DNA of 44,591 bases from Methanosarcinales archaeon (lineage in GTDB: Archaea > Halobacteriota > Methanosarcinia > Methanosarcinales > Methanogasteraceae). A model generated the notes under the pieces. That model searched no databases. It was not told where the DNA came from and was given only the letters and a program-made list of their open reading frames with translations. Positions 1 to 8,688 of this stretch are shown in pieces. The DNA lies in the NCBI GenBank assembly GCA_004211975.1, contig RXIK01000126.1:1-44591 (forward strand), in the 5' to 3' direction. How positions within the stretch are numbered: the first letter of the stretch is position 1; every line of letters begins with the position of its first letter. A program made the position numbers and the translations under genes.

Positions 1-141
1 GGATTATACGTATGCCCAGATAAGGGCGTATCCATAAATGCAGATGTGAACGGCGTCGCAAACATCAAACAGAATAATAACTGTGAGCCTCCGGGTAGCA
101 GTAACTGGGCTATGGCGAGCCCATTGCGGGTGTCAGCATGA
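1..141 (+). pseudogene. tnpB: C-terminal end of a TnpB-like (IS200/IS605 family) protein, cut by the window start
   Basis: Frame 1 reads GLYVCPDKGVSINADVNGVANIKQNNNCEPPGSSNWAMASPLRVSA*, with the NADVNGxxNI RuvC-III/zinc-ribbon tail typical of TnpB. The 5' part is outside the window. Confidence 0.75.
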
Positions 142-198
142 AAGTGGTAACGCACTACACAAAGATTCCTCGCTCTTCAGAGCGGGGAGCACGTCAAA
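142..198 (+). mobile_element. Right end of IS605-type element / omegaRNA 3' region with terminal hairpin
   Basis: Immediately downstream of the tnpB stop. Hairpin CCTCGCTCT-TC-AGAGCGGGG (168-187), then AGCACGTCAAA, resembling IS605 right ends. Confidence 0.5.
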
Positions 199-596
199 GG
201 TTGGATAAGGTTGAACGAGTAGGGATGGGCATACACAAGATGAAGGAAACTATGGCTCTGGCAGGTTTAAAAGAACCTGTGTTTGAGACGGATTGTTTTT
301 TCAGAGCGATATTTTTCAGACCGACGAGAGGCGATATTTTTCCAACCCCGCTTAAGGTCGGAGAAAAGGTCGGAGAAAAGGTCGGAGAAAAGGTCGGAGA
401 AAAAATAACTGCAAACCAGCAGAAGATCATTGATTCCATTCTACAAGAGCCAACCATTTCCGCAAAGGAATTATCCGGATTAGTAGGTATTTCCCAGAGA
501 AAAATCGAAGACAACATCGCCAAACTAAAAAAAATGGGGTTAATCAGGCGCATCGGTCCGGCGAGAGGTGGGCACTGGGAGATAGGTGGCAAATGA
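199..596 (+). pseudogene. 5'-truncated AlbA/HATPase_c_4-type ATP-binding wHTH protein (C-terminal part only)
   Basis: VERVGMGIHKMKETMALAGLKEPVFE...FFRxIFFRP is the end of the ATPase domain, followed by a (VGEK)n linker and wHTH. The N-terminal AlbA and most of the ATPase domain are absent. The called ORF 138-596 starts inside the IS end. Confidence 0.65.
354..401 (+). repeat. Four tandem 12-bp repeats (AAGGTCGGAGAA) encoding (K)VGEKVGEKVGEKVGEK
   Basis: Read directly from the sequence. Confidence 0.95.
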
Positions 597-1279
597 CGGG
601 GGATGCACCGACTCACTACAGTTACAGGCTTTCTGAAGAAGAAAATCTTTTCAGGTTCTACTTTAGCATATTCGAACGATTGATTAAAAAGACCGATCTA
701 CCCTTTGCGTTGAGGGCAGATGGCTTTGCCACCGATGATCAACCCCAGCTTACTGCGATACGGGATGCACTGGCGAATCTTCTGATACATTCCGACTACT
801 TCAGTCCGGTGAAACCAAGGATAAGGGTCTTCATTGACCGGATTGAGTTCCTGAACCCGAATAGCCTGCCAAAGGACCTTGAATCCATTATACGAGAAGA
901 TTTCACTATGCCAAGAAACCCCATTGTCACAAAGATATTCAGGGTCATAAAACTGGCTGAGAATGCGGGATCAGGCATTGATAAAATGATCAATGGCTGG
1001 AAAGCCTATTACGAGAACGTGCCTGCGATATCAGGTGGCATCGATTACTATAAGATAACGTTTCCGTTAGTCAAGGGCACGGGAGTTTCGGAGAAAACTT
1101 CGGAGAAAATCATTCTGCTTATCAAAGAAAATCCATCGATCAGTGCAAAAGAGATTGCAGAAAAGCTCGGCGTATCGCCACGGGCAATTGAGATGCAGAT
1201 TGCGAAATTGAAAAAGAAGAACATTATTATACGAATCGGTCCGGCAAAGAGTGGGCAATGGGCGGTGGTCGACAAATGA
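593..1279 (+). pseudogene. Second AlbA/HATPase_c_4 wHTH paralogue, 5'-truncated
   Basis: YSYRLSEEENLFRFYFSIFERL...AIRDALANLLIHSDYFSPVKPRIRVFIDRIEFLNPNSLP...ENAGSGIDKM...SEKTSEKI...wHTH. Lacks the N-terminal AlbA/Schlafen-type domain. Confidence 0.65.
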
Positions 1280-1782
1280 AGGGGCAGGCGGTCTTCAAGC
1301 ACTGGTTCGTCGATTTCGAGTTTCCGAACGAGAATGGCAAGCCGCACATATTCAGCGGCGGCGAGATGGTGGATCCAGAGCTGGGGGCGGTGCCGGATGG
1401 GTGGGAAGTTATTTCGATTGGTGATGTCGTGAAAATAGTGGGTGGTGGTACCCCTCGTACGAATAATCCTGCATTTTTGGAGGGGGGAATACATCGCTGG
1501 ACACGCGTAAATCTTGAGACCATTAAGGGACGCGCTTGTGAGACTACGTTTCAGGAAATTTGCAAGAAGAATTTTAGACCCATTAAGATTGCTGTACCGA
1601 CACCTGAAATACTAACTCGCTTCGAAAAAACCGTTGGGCGTTTATTTAAACAAATCGTGGCAAATGAGTGGGAATCCCGCGCCCTAACATCAATCCGCGA
1701 TGCCTTCCTCCTAAAATTGATGTCAGGAGAGATTCGGGTAAATCATAAAAATGGGGGATATACAAATGAGATTCTGGGTTAA
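1258..1782 (+). pseudogene. hsdS: Type I restriction specificity subunit HsdS remnant (central conserved region, TRD2 with internal deletion, C-terminal conserved region)
   Basis: AVFKHWFVDFEFPNENGKPHIFSGGEMVDPELGAVPDGWEV...GGGTPRTNNP then ...PTPEILTRFEKTVGRLFKQI...IRDAFLLKLMSGEIRV. TRD1 and part of TRD2 are missing. Confidence 0.75.
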
Positions 1783-2299
1783 AGTGGGTCTTTTTCTCAG
1801 TTCTTATTTTCCACTATTTTTAATATTGGCTATTAAAAATTGGTTTAATTGTTATATGACGTTATTTCTTATTATAGTGAGCACATATAGCCTTGTGTGG
1901 GTGTGTATAATCAGCATCTCAAAGAAATGGACCGTAGAATCGTATAACGTTCTAAAAGTCGAAAACAGAACTCAGGAATCTTTAAACTATCTTATCCCAT
2001 ATATCATTTCATTCATCGGATTTGATTTGAATAAATGGCAGGATTGGGGTGCCCTTACCATCCTTCTGGCGATACTTTTTGTAGTTTATCTGAATTCCGA
2101 CCTATTATATGTCAATCCAATGTTATTATTTTTTAAATACAAAATATACAAGATTGAAGTATGTAAGCCGATAATAGGGTGTGAAGATACGAGAAGCGAA
2201 ATTCTAATAATAACAAATAGGAAAAACTATATTAAGAGAGATGACCGAATAACTGTAAAAGACATAGACCGGGGTATAGTCTTAGAGGCGATTGAATGA
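1766..2299 (+). CDS. kwaA: KwaA-like membrane protein of a Kiwa anti-phage system
   Basis: Small protein with several hydrophobic segments (FLSSYFPLFLILAI, TLFLIIVSTYSLVWVCII, SLNYLIPYIISFIGF, LTILLAILFVVYLNSDLLYVNPMLLFFKYKIYKIEV), followed directly by a KwaB-like gene (4-nt ATGA overlap at 2296). Preferred start is ATG 1766 behind GGGGGAT. Confidence 0.7.
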   Translation: MRFWVKVGLFLSSYFPLFLILAIKNWFNCYMTLFLIIVSTYSLVWVCIISISKKWTVESYNVLKVENRTQESLNYLIPYIISFIGFDLNKWQDWGALTILLAILFVVYLNSDLLYVNPMLLFFKYKIYKIEVCKPIIGCEDTRSEILIITNRKNYIKRDDRITVKDIDRGIVLEAIE

Positions 2300-3240
2300 T
2301 GAACGAAATAGTAACCTATCTGAAAGGAGCAGAACCAAGAAATGTAAAACTATACTTCGTAGAGCGGAATAAAAACCAAATAACAAAAGAAATTAGTTAT
2401 AATACATTAAAGACTACGATAACCACAGATATAGGAAGCGAGCTTATAGATGCGGGATATCAACAGGTTGTATCCATATTAAATAAGGATCCAGAATGCA
2501 TCGAATACGGAGTTATACCCTATTCGGATAGGGTTCATGTGGAAAAAATAAACAAAAACGAGGTTCCCTATTTATCTCAACTGCTAACAGAAGTTTCAAA
2601 CTCCGCCCTTGAAGTTTTCGAAGATAACAGAACTAATAAGATCTTTGGATATATTGTAAAAATAGAAAATGGAAACAATGCCCTATTTTTATTCAGGAAA
2701 TACACCCCGAAAAAACTGTTAGAAAAGGGAAAACTCTCAATGATAGTCAACGAAGGAAGTTTTCAAAGATTGAATTATAAAATAATGGCGATAGATGAGG
2801 TCTATGATGCTGCACTTCTTTTAAAAGAAGGAAATGACCTTTCACAATTGCAGGTTTTCATTTTCAACAGATCAAAATTTGAGTCTATGTTTAGCTTTGT
2901 TGCTTTTTATGAGAAAGAAGTGGATGGCAGAAAGAAAGAAATCAACGACAAGAATTTGTTAAATGATATTGATGTGTTTATCGATTTCTGCAAAAATGAT
3001 AGTCGAATGATTAAGAAATTTGCACGAATTCTTAAAAATGGTGAATTCAGTAAAATGAGTAAGAACAACATAAAAGATGTTGCAGATGAATACAAGTTAG
3101 ATTTAGAATTTGATGACAGTGGGAAAATCGTGCTAAATAAAGACAACATCTGGACAATCCTTCGAATTTTAGATGACGATTACGTACGTTCTGAGATTAC
3201 TGATACTAAATATGAGGCACGTTCCAAGGTGAAAAAATGA
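2296..3240 (+). CDS. kwaB: KwaB-like protein (DUF4868 family) of a Kiwa anti-phage system
   Basis: 314 aa with DUF4868-like body (FGYIVKIENGNNALFLFRKYTPKKLLEKGKLSMIVNEGSFQRL...FDAALLL-like segment...QVFIFNRSKFESMFSFVAFYEKEV). Partner order and sizes match KwaA-KwaB. Confidence 0.7.
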   Translation: MMNEIVTYLKGAEPRNVKLYFVERNKNQITKEISYNTLKTTITTDIGSELIDAGYQQVVSILNKDPECIEYGVIPYSDRVHVEKINKNEVPYLSQLLTEVSNSALEVFEDNRTNKIFGYIVKIENGNNALFLFRKYTPKKLLEKGKLSMIVNEGSFQRLNYKIMAIDEVYDAALLLKEGNDLSQLQVFIFNRSKFESMFSFVAFYEKEVDGRKKEINDKNLLNDIDVFIDFCKNDSRMIKKFARILKNGEFSKMSKNNIKDVADEYKLDLEFDDSGKIVLNKDNIWTILRILDDDYVRSEITDTKYEARSKVKK

Positions 3241-3319
3241 CTCACTCATAGAACTCAGACCCAAAGTCCCCCATCAGAATCAACCAAACCACAAAAATAA
3301 CCAACAAAGGAGACCCAAC

Positions 3320-4393
3320 ATGCCCAACACCGAAAGACAACTAACCTTAACCATCGGCGGTCCGGATGTCGAGGACGGAAAAATTCCTCTTGCAGCACTT
3401 GCCGGTAAACTAAACGCACTCCAGAAAGCACTCTTCAACGTGGCGCTGGCACGGTCGGGAGGTCCGGTAGCGCAGCGTGGCAACTGGTCAAAGCGCATCA
3501 TTGCATCATGTGAATTACTATTCTGCGAATCTCGCAAAGGCAGTCTTGCCGTGGTAGCAGAGATCCCGCCGCCGTCATCGGTGCAGACCACACTTGGGGG
3601 AAAGAAAGACGATGAAGGATTGCATGCGCTCGATACGTTGCGGCAGGTAACGGTATCTATCAGTGCGGGCGATAGTTCAAATCTTGTCTCGATCATGCCG
3701 GATGGTGGGGCGCGTCTTCGTGCTCTAAAGTCCATTGAAGCGCTTTGTCCCCGTGATACTGACGGTTTCTGGGTATCTCTGGGAAATGGGGATGGATTGC
3801 CTTATGCTCGCCTTACATCCGAATCTCGAAGCTTCATTCAACATATATTCGAAGATGATGATGTTATTGAGGTCCAAACCATAAGCGGAGATCTTGTGGA
3901 GATCAGGGTGCTTGCAGGTAGGCGTCATATCGTTATCCGCCACCAACAGCGGGAAATTGTGTGTTATTACCCTACCGAGATGGAGGAAACTATTACACAA
4001 CTCGTTGCTGGTTCTATTGTCGAAGTTAAAGGGCGGGCACAGTTGGGTGATGACGGGGTGGTTCGCCAGATCGACGAAGTGCTGGATGTCTCAACAATAG
4101 ACCTCTCATCATTCCGAACATCCTCGTTCCATTTCAACGACGGACGTTTCATTCTCAAGGACCCCGTAATCTGCTCTCCGGAGTATCGCAATAACCTGTG
4201 GGTGTATGAGTGCCCACGCTATGGATTACATGCGTTTTCAGAGGATCGGCAGGAAGCGCTGCGCCAGCTTGGGGAAGAGTTCGCTTTCCTATACGAGGGT
4301 CTAATAAATGAACCTGATGAGAATCTGACACCAGATGCAATTGAACTTCGTGATCTACTCAAGGCAGATTCTGTCAGAGTCGAGGAGATCTAA
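3320..4393 (+). CDS. Uncharacterised protein, upstream partner of a HicA-like protein
   Basis: 357-aa ORF. Its C-terminal part (NNLWVYECPRYGLHAFSEDRQEALRQLGEEFAFLYEG) resembles a HicB-like segment. Stop is 2 nt from the next ATG. Confidence 0.6.
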   Translation: MPNTERQLTLTIGGPDVEDGKIPLAALAGKLNALQKALFNVALARSGGPVAQRGNWSKRIIASCELLFCESRKGSLAVVAEIPPPSSVQTTLGGKKDDEGLHALDTLRQVTVSISAGDSSNLVSIMPDGGARLRALKSIEALCPRDTDGFWVSLGNGDGLPYARLTSESRSFIQHIFEDDDVIEVQTISGDLVEIRVLAGRRHIVIRHQQREIVCYYPTEMEETITQLVAGSIVEVKGRAQLGDDGVVRQIDEVLDVSTIDLSSFRTSSFHFNDGRFILKDPVICSPEYRNNLWVYECPRYGLHAFSEDRQEALRQLGEEFAFLYEGLINEPDENLTPDAIELRDLLKADSVRVEEI

Positions 4394-4395
4394 AA

Positions 4396-4704
4396 ATGGC
4401 TGTTTATCACACATCAAAATTCATTGCCGCAATCAAGAGGAAGGGTTTTGTTCCAGATAAGACTCACCACAACATGTTCTGGTACTACCTTGATGGTAAA
4501 AAGACATCGGTTCGCACCCGCACAAGTCATGGGGAGAAGGAATTCAATGACGGACTGATGGCTGAACGGCGCAAACAGATTGGACTTGCCAGTAAAGAGC
4601 AAATGCTTGATTTAATCGAATGCCCACTCTCCGCAGACGATTTGCAGCAAATTCTCATCGAAAGTGGGCGCATTCGAGAACCAGAGCCAAAATTGAAGGA
4701 TTGA
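4396..4704 (+). CDS. HicA-like small protein (putative mRNA interferase fold)
   Basis: IAAIKRKGFVPDKTHHNMFWYYLDGKKTSVRTRTSHGEKEFNDGLMAERRKQIGL has the HicA layout (KGF...[ST]HH...DG+...V..SHG....L....+QIGL). Confidence 0.55.
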   Translation: MAVYHTSKFIAAIKRKGFVPDKTHHNMFWYYLDGKKTSVRTRTSHGEKEFNDGLMAERRKQIGLASKEQMLDLIECPLSADDLQQILIESGRIREPEPKLKD

Positions 4705-5089
4705 TCCACAACAAAAACGGAGGCTAATATGAGGGCATTCCCGATATCAAGCACAAAAGAAGACGAATTGTAATCACTCCGGCATGTTGATTGGATTCGT
4801 AACAATCTGACGATTGGCAAGGTGTTAAGGGGGCGTATTCAGGTAAAGCTCCAGGGGATGGTCACTCGACTTTGGAAACCAAAGAAACAGCTGCAGCCAT
4901 CCGATTACCCGCCAGATCCCAAAATACCGAAGACTAAATCCAACCAAAAACCGCCATCATCCGCCCCATCGAAACATGCCCAATTTCACACTTATTCTAC
5001 GTTGTAGGAGTAAGGTTCCAGCTTCACATTGTGCCGCAACACCCCGATTTTCAAGATTCTGAATATCTCGGCCAACTCACCGTGAACTC

Positions 5090-5283
5090 ATCATTCGGTC
5101 CGACCGGACGCGAGAATGCAATGCCATCGATCGGCGGGTCTCCCGCGGGTGAATGTCGCCCGCTTTCGGCTGGTATGTTGCGGTCGCCTCTGCGATGATG
5201 TCCGATTCGGTCACCCTTTCCCGCGGAGAGGTTCCACGCGGTCCCCTCGATTCCGAGGATGGTTTTGTGCATTGTTCTGGTGT
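5090..5283 (-). pseudogene. kae1: Frameshifted, internally deleted fragment of Kae1/TsaD N-terminus
   Basis: Minus strand reads MHKTILGIEGTAWNLSA, then a +/-1 shift to TESDIIAEATATYQPKAGDIHPRE, then back to IDGIAFSRPVG. These match successive Kae1 N-terminal motifs (GIEGTAWNLSA...IHPREA...IDGIAFSRGPG). Confidence 0.65.
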
Positions 5284-5374
5284 TATGGCGGGGGCGGGAG
5301 GTAAAGATATCCAAACGCACAATCAGAGAATCGTGGTTAACCTCTTAATCGTATAACGATATGCTGTATATGCA

Positions 5375-5671
5375 ATGGCTGAAGTAAAGATGCATGATGA
5401 CTATCTGATTGTTATACCGGTGAATGTCCGTGAATCACTGGGACTCATAATCGGAGAAACAATCGATTTTGTTGTGGAAATGGGAAAAGCAGCGTTGTAT
5501 CCAAAAAGATGTGGCGTGGTATCCGTGCGACGACTTTCCGGTATCGTCAAACACGGCGGTATGATCGATGAGGTGCTGGAGGTGGGCTACACTGCGATAA
5601 ATCTCAATACGGTGATAAAGAACGAGATAAAAGAGATCGTGACTGATGCGCGAAACTTTGGCAAGCAATAA
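5375..5671 (+). CDS. AbrB/SpoVT-type DNA-binding protein (VapB-like antitoxin)
   Basis: YLIVIPVNVRESLGLIIGETIDFVVEMGKAALYP swapped-hairpin AbrB motif. No PIN-domain partner follows. Confidence 0.6.
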   Translation: MAEVKMHDDYLIVIPVNVRESLGLIIGETIDFVVEMGKAALYPKRCGVVSVRRLSGIVKHGGMIDEVLEVGYTAINLNTVIKNEIKEIVTDARNFGKQ

Positions 5672-5743
5672 TATGACTGTAGAAGACTATCGTATGTGGT
5701 CAAAAGTGATAAAAATCCTTAAAATATGGGGGGAAAACAGTAA

Positions 5744-6730
5744 ATGGAACAGATAGCAGTTTATTTCATAAGGGCGCTTCAAAAATTGATTTCAAAGGTC
5801 ATGTTAGGTCTATTGGATTATATTGTACTATTAATGTTATCTGCGCCTACGGTATTCTTTTTAATCGATTATCTCGATATCTCAGAATTCATTTCAAAAT
5901 TTAATTCAATTTACATTATAATTTTGCTTTCTATTTTTTCTGTTTCTATGGTTTATTACTCGATTTACGTGTACCTAAAATTTAGTAAATCCAATGCAAA
6001 AAGGTGGTTGAAACGGGGGTTCGTTGGCATTGTTGGTGTCATCGCTGTACAACGTGTGCTAAGGTGGTTAGGTGGATATGAGTTAGGAGGAAAATTATTG
6101 TTAGAATCTTTCGAACCCATATACTCTTATTTACATGTGCTGGGGATGATAGCGGTAGTGGTCTGTACTCTGAGTGTTATGTCATTATTTGCGGAGTGGG
6201 TGGGTGGACACAAAATAAATACGTACTTTACCGATGCAATAAAACGCTTAGAAAAAATCCAGAATAATGAAATAAAGAACTATAAAGACATGTATGAAAT
6301 CCATAATGCTTCGGATGAGTACGGTAGTGGAATTAAGGAAGTAAAAAATTTATTGATACGTGGAATTGATCTTGATAGATTTTTTGATTTAAATACTGAA
6401 CTCAGTCTAAATGAAATTTTAGACTGGTTAACTTTTTCGATGCAATATTATCTTTTTTATGGGGAAATTGAACAAATGAAAGCAGTAAAAATACATTTGG
6501 AATGCATGACTGATAATTTCGATGAAAATTATTGTATCAATGCAGATAACTTTGTACGTGAAATTTTAAGGATGTATGATGAGATTGATCGATATTTTAA
6601 AGAAAATAACATTTGTATAGTGCGCAGCACCAAATTTACAGACCGTGCTATGAGTTATTTGCAACCGGTATTATTAGCTATTGTGTTATTAGTAATATCT
6701 ATGATTACTAAATATTTTATAATTAATTAG
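5744..6730 (+). CDS. Multi-pass membrane protein of unknown function with a large soluble middle region and C-terminal TM
   Basis: 328-aa AT-rich ORF. Hydrophobic segments at the N-terminus, residues ~50-70, ~95-105 and ~130-150, and C-terminal PVLLAIVLLVISMITKYFI. Confidence 0.6.
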   Translation: MEQIAVYFIRALQKLISKVMLGLLDYIVLLMLSAPTVFFLIDYLDISEFISKFNSIYIIILLSIFSVSMVYYSIYVYLKFSKSNAKRWLKRGFVGIVGVIAVQRVLRWLGGYELGGKLLLESFEPIYSYLHVLGMIAVVVCTLSVMSLFAEWVGGHKINTYFTDAIKRLEKIQNNEIKNYKDMYEIHNASDEYGSGIKEVKNLLIRGIDLDRFFDLNTELSLNEILDWLTFSMQYYLFYGEIEQMKAVKIHLECMTDNFDENYCINADNFVREILRMYDEIDRYFKENNICIVRSTKFTDRAMSYLQPVLLAIVLLVISMITKYFIIN

Positions 6731-6859
6731 CATCCAAGCATGCCCCTTCTCTGAATCTGGTAATCCAAGCACCGACACCCCAAACCGATTACGGTTTACT
6801 GCCCGACTTTAAGGTGTATGATACAGTGGTTAACTCCGATTAACGGAATATCAAGCAAG

Positions 6860-7380
6860 AGTTGTCAGAACACGCGCTGCGATGTGGGCGGATGCCGCCT
6901 CTAGCAATCGTGTTGTTACCGAATCTACCTTCTTTTGGACAACATGTATCGGTTGCAACTACTTCTTTCTGGCAGTGTGGGCATGTATAATGTGCAATTT
7001 TGTATTCGGTGACGATAACAGGTTGTGGTTCAGGAATCTCAGAGGGTGATCTTCGATTTTACGCTGAACGGAGCACCAAGCTTTGGCTCCACAGTCCGGA
7101 CATCGATCTTTCATGACATCCACCTGCCTATCCGGCTTTGCAGGAGGTCTTGTCACGCCCTTATGCCCTTTCTTCTGCCCCGACTTTCCCATCGCCTGCA
7201 TCCTGGTCCTTTTTGCGCTTGCCGCCACGCTTCAGACGAGGTTGCGTATTGCATTATCATGCATAGCAAGTTTGGCAACGAGCTCCCTTATGTGTCATTT
7301 AAGCGACTCATTCTCACGCTTGAGTTGGTCAATAGCGTCTTGAAGTTGCTTGATGATTGCGTTCTTGTCCATCATCCTCT
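6860..7380 (-). pseudogene. IS66-like transposase N-terminal remnant (several stops/frameshifts)
   Basis: Minus-strand pieces MDKNAIIKQLQDAIDQLKRENESLK*, GQKKGHKGVTRPPAKPDRQVDVMKDRCPDCGAK, YTCPHCQKEVVATDTCCPKEGRFGNN in different frames. Confidence 0.6.
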
Positions 7381-7507
7381 TGGAAGACTATCATAGTAAT
7401 AATATAAAAATTTTGTGGTTGAGAATGTGTTTCGGATCGATCCAGAAGAACAGTAGACAGAGTGGTTATGCGGGGGAGCTAAACACATACGATGAAGTAA
7501 CACAAAA

Positions 7508-7801
7508 CTACTTTGATTTCCATTCTTTCATTTCTTCATCTATAAAAAAATCAATCATCATTTTATATATTTTCTCAATTAACTCCGGAGATGCACCATA
7601 CTTTTCTGCTAATTCTTTTTTGGAATTAATAACGTTTTGCACTCTATTTGAATCTGTTACAGCTTTTTCATCCTTTTTGAATTTTGCAGCCTCTTTTACA
7701 TATTCTGAACGACTAGCAATTAATTCAACAATTTGATTGTCAATACTATCTATAGCTGTTCTGATTTCTGTCATATTAATACAATCTCTTGCATCTTTCA
7801 T
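7508..7801 (-). CDS. Chorismate mutase (AroQ-type)
   Basis: IRTAIDSIDNQIVELIASRSEYVKEAAKFKKDEKAVTDSNRVQNVINSKKELAEKYGASPELIEKIYKMMIDFFIDEE. Start taken at the internal Met (MKDARD). Confidence 0.8.
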   Translation of the reverse strand: MKDARDCINMTEIRTAIDSIDNQIVELIASRSEYVKEAAKFKKDEKAVTDSNRVQNVINSKKELAEKYGASPELIEKIYKMMIDFFIDEEMKEWKSK

Positions 7802-7939
7802 ATCTACCTTCTTTCTTGTTATTTCATCTAAAATTCCGGGCGTATCCGAATGCCGGCTTTGCTGGATTTGGGCGAAGCGCCGCAGACACGAAGCCAGATA
7901 CACTTTAGTTATATGAAGTTGTATTCATCTTCAGTTTCT

Positions 7940-8461
7940 CTAATACTTATGGGGAATACCTTTAATATGCAAAAGGAGATGTTCATGACCCTCGATCTCT
8001 TTGATCCAACCATAATTAGCATCTGATTTTACATCAAGATCTTTTATATATGGCTTGATATCAAGCACAGGGGTTCCATCGAACGCATCCAAACCCGATG
8101 TTAAAATCTCGTTATTTATGATGTGTTTTATACGAACAATGCTAAGCCCGATGTGATTCGGGCGATCAGGAGACCTACTTGCAAACACGCCTACCTGTAC
8201 ACCATCAGCCCATGGGGGGGACACAATCATTGACTGATCTCCCTTTACATGATGTATATAGTAAATAACATAGATATAGTGAAATCCGGCAAGTTTATGG
8301 AGTCCCTCGGCATATTGGGGCTCAACCACTATACGGAAATCTCCCTCTTCTTCCTTTACTGGCTGATACGGGGCATTATCGGCATATGGAGTTCTAATAA
8401 CTCCGATCTGATTCATCTCAAAGCATACGATTCCTTCTGTTTGTTTAATCTCTTTTGACAT
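7940..8461 (-). CDS. trmO: TrmO/TsaA-type tRNA (N6-threonylcarbamoyladenosine37-N6)-methyltransferase family protein
   Basis: IGVIRTPYADNAPYQP...GFHYIYVIYYIHHV...VGVFASRSPDRPNHIGLSIVRI...DAFDGTPVLDIKPYI family motifs. Confidence 0.85.
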   Translation of the reverse strand: MSKEIKQTEGIVCFEMNQIGVIRTPYADNAPYQPVKEEEGDFRIVVEPQYAEGLHKLAGFHYIYVIYYIHHVKGDQSMIVSPPWADGVQVGVFASRSPDRPNHIGLSIVRIKHIINNEILTSGLDAFDGTPVLDIKPYIKDLDVKSDANYGWIKEIEGHEHLLLHIKGIPHKY

Positions 8462-8580
8462 TTTATATATCCTCGTCTCGTGACATTATTTTCTTCTATC
8501 TTCTTATTTGCTAATCCAATATGTCTATCTTCACTCATCTGTTGCAATTTAATATAACGTTTTGTTAAACATTCTCTCGC

Positions 8581-8601
8581 TACTACTACTACTACTACTA
8601 C
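8581..8601 (+). repeat. (TAC)7 trinucleotide microsatellite
   Basis: Seven perfect TAC copies. Confidence 0.95.
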
Positions 8602-8688
8602 ACACATGCTCGCTGTAAAGACTTCGTTTAATGGTCGTCTTAGTGTATATCCCTTCATAGGTTCAGCACATCCCAAACAGAATGTTAG

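Noticed and set aside
4822-5007. 61-aa ORF downstream of the HicA-like gene
   Set aside because: Low-complexity Pro/Lys-rich with no recognisable motif. A possible remnant (DWIRNNLTIGKVLRG) but not assignable.
5051-5356. Plus-strand ORFs 5116-5304 and 5153-5356
   Set aside because: They overlap the minus-strand kae1 remnant, whose motif matches explain the open frames.
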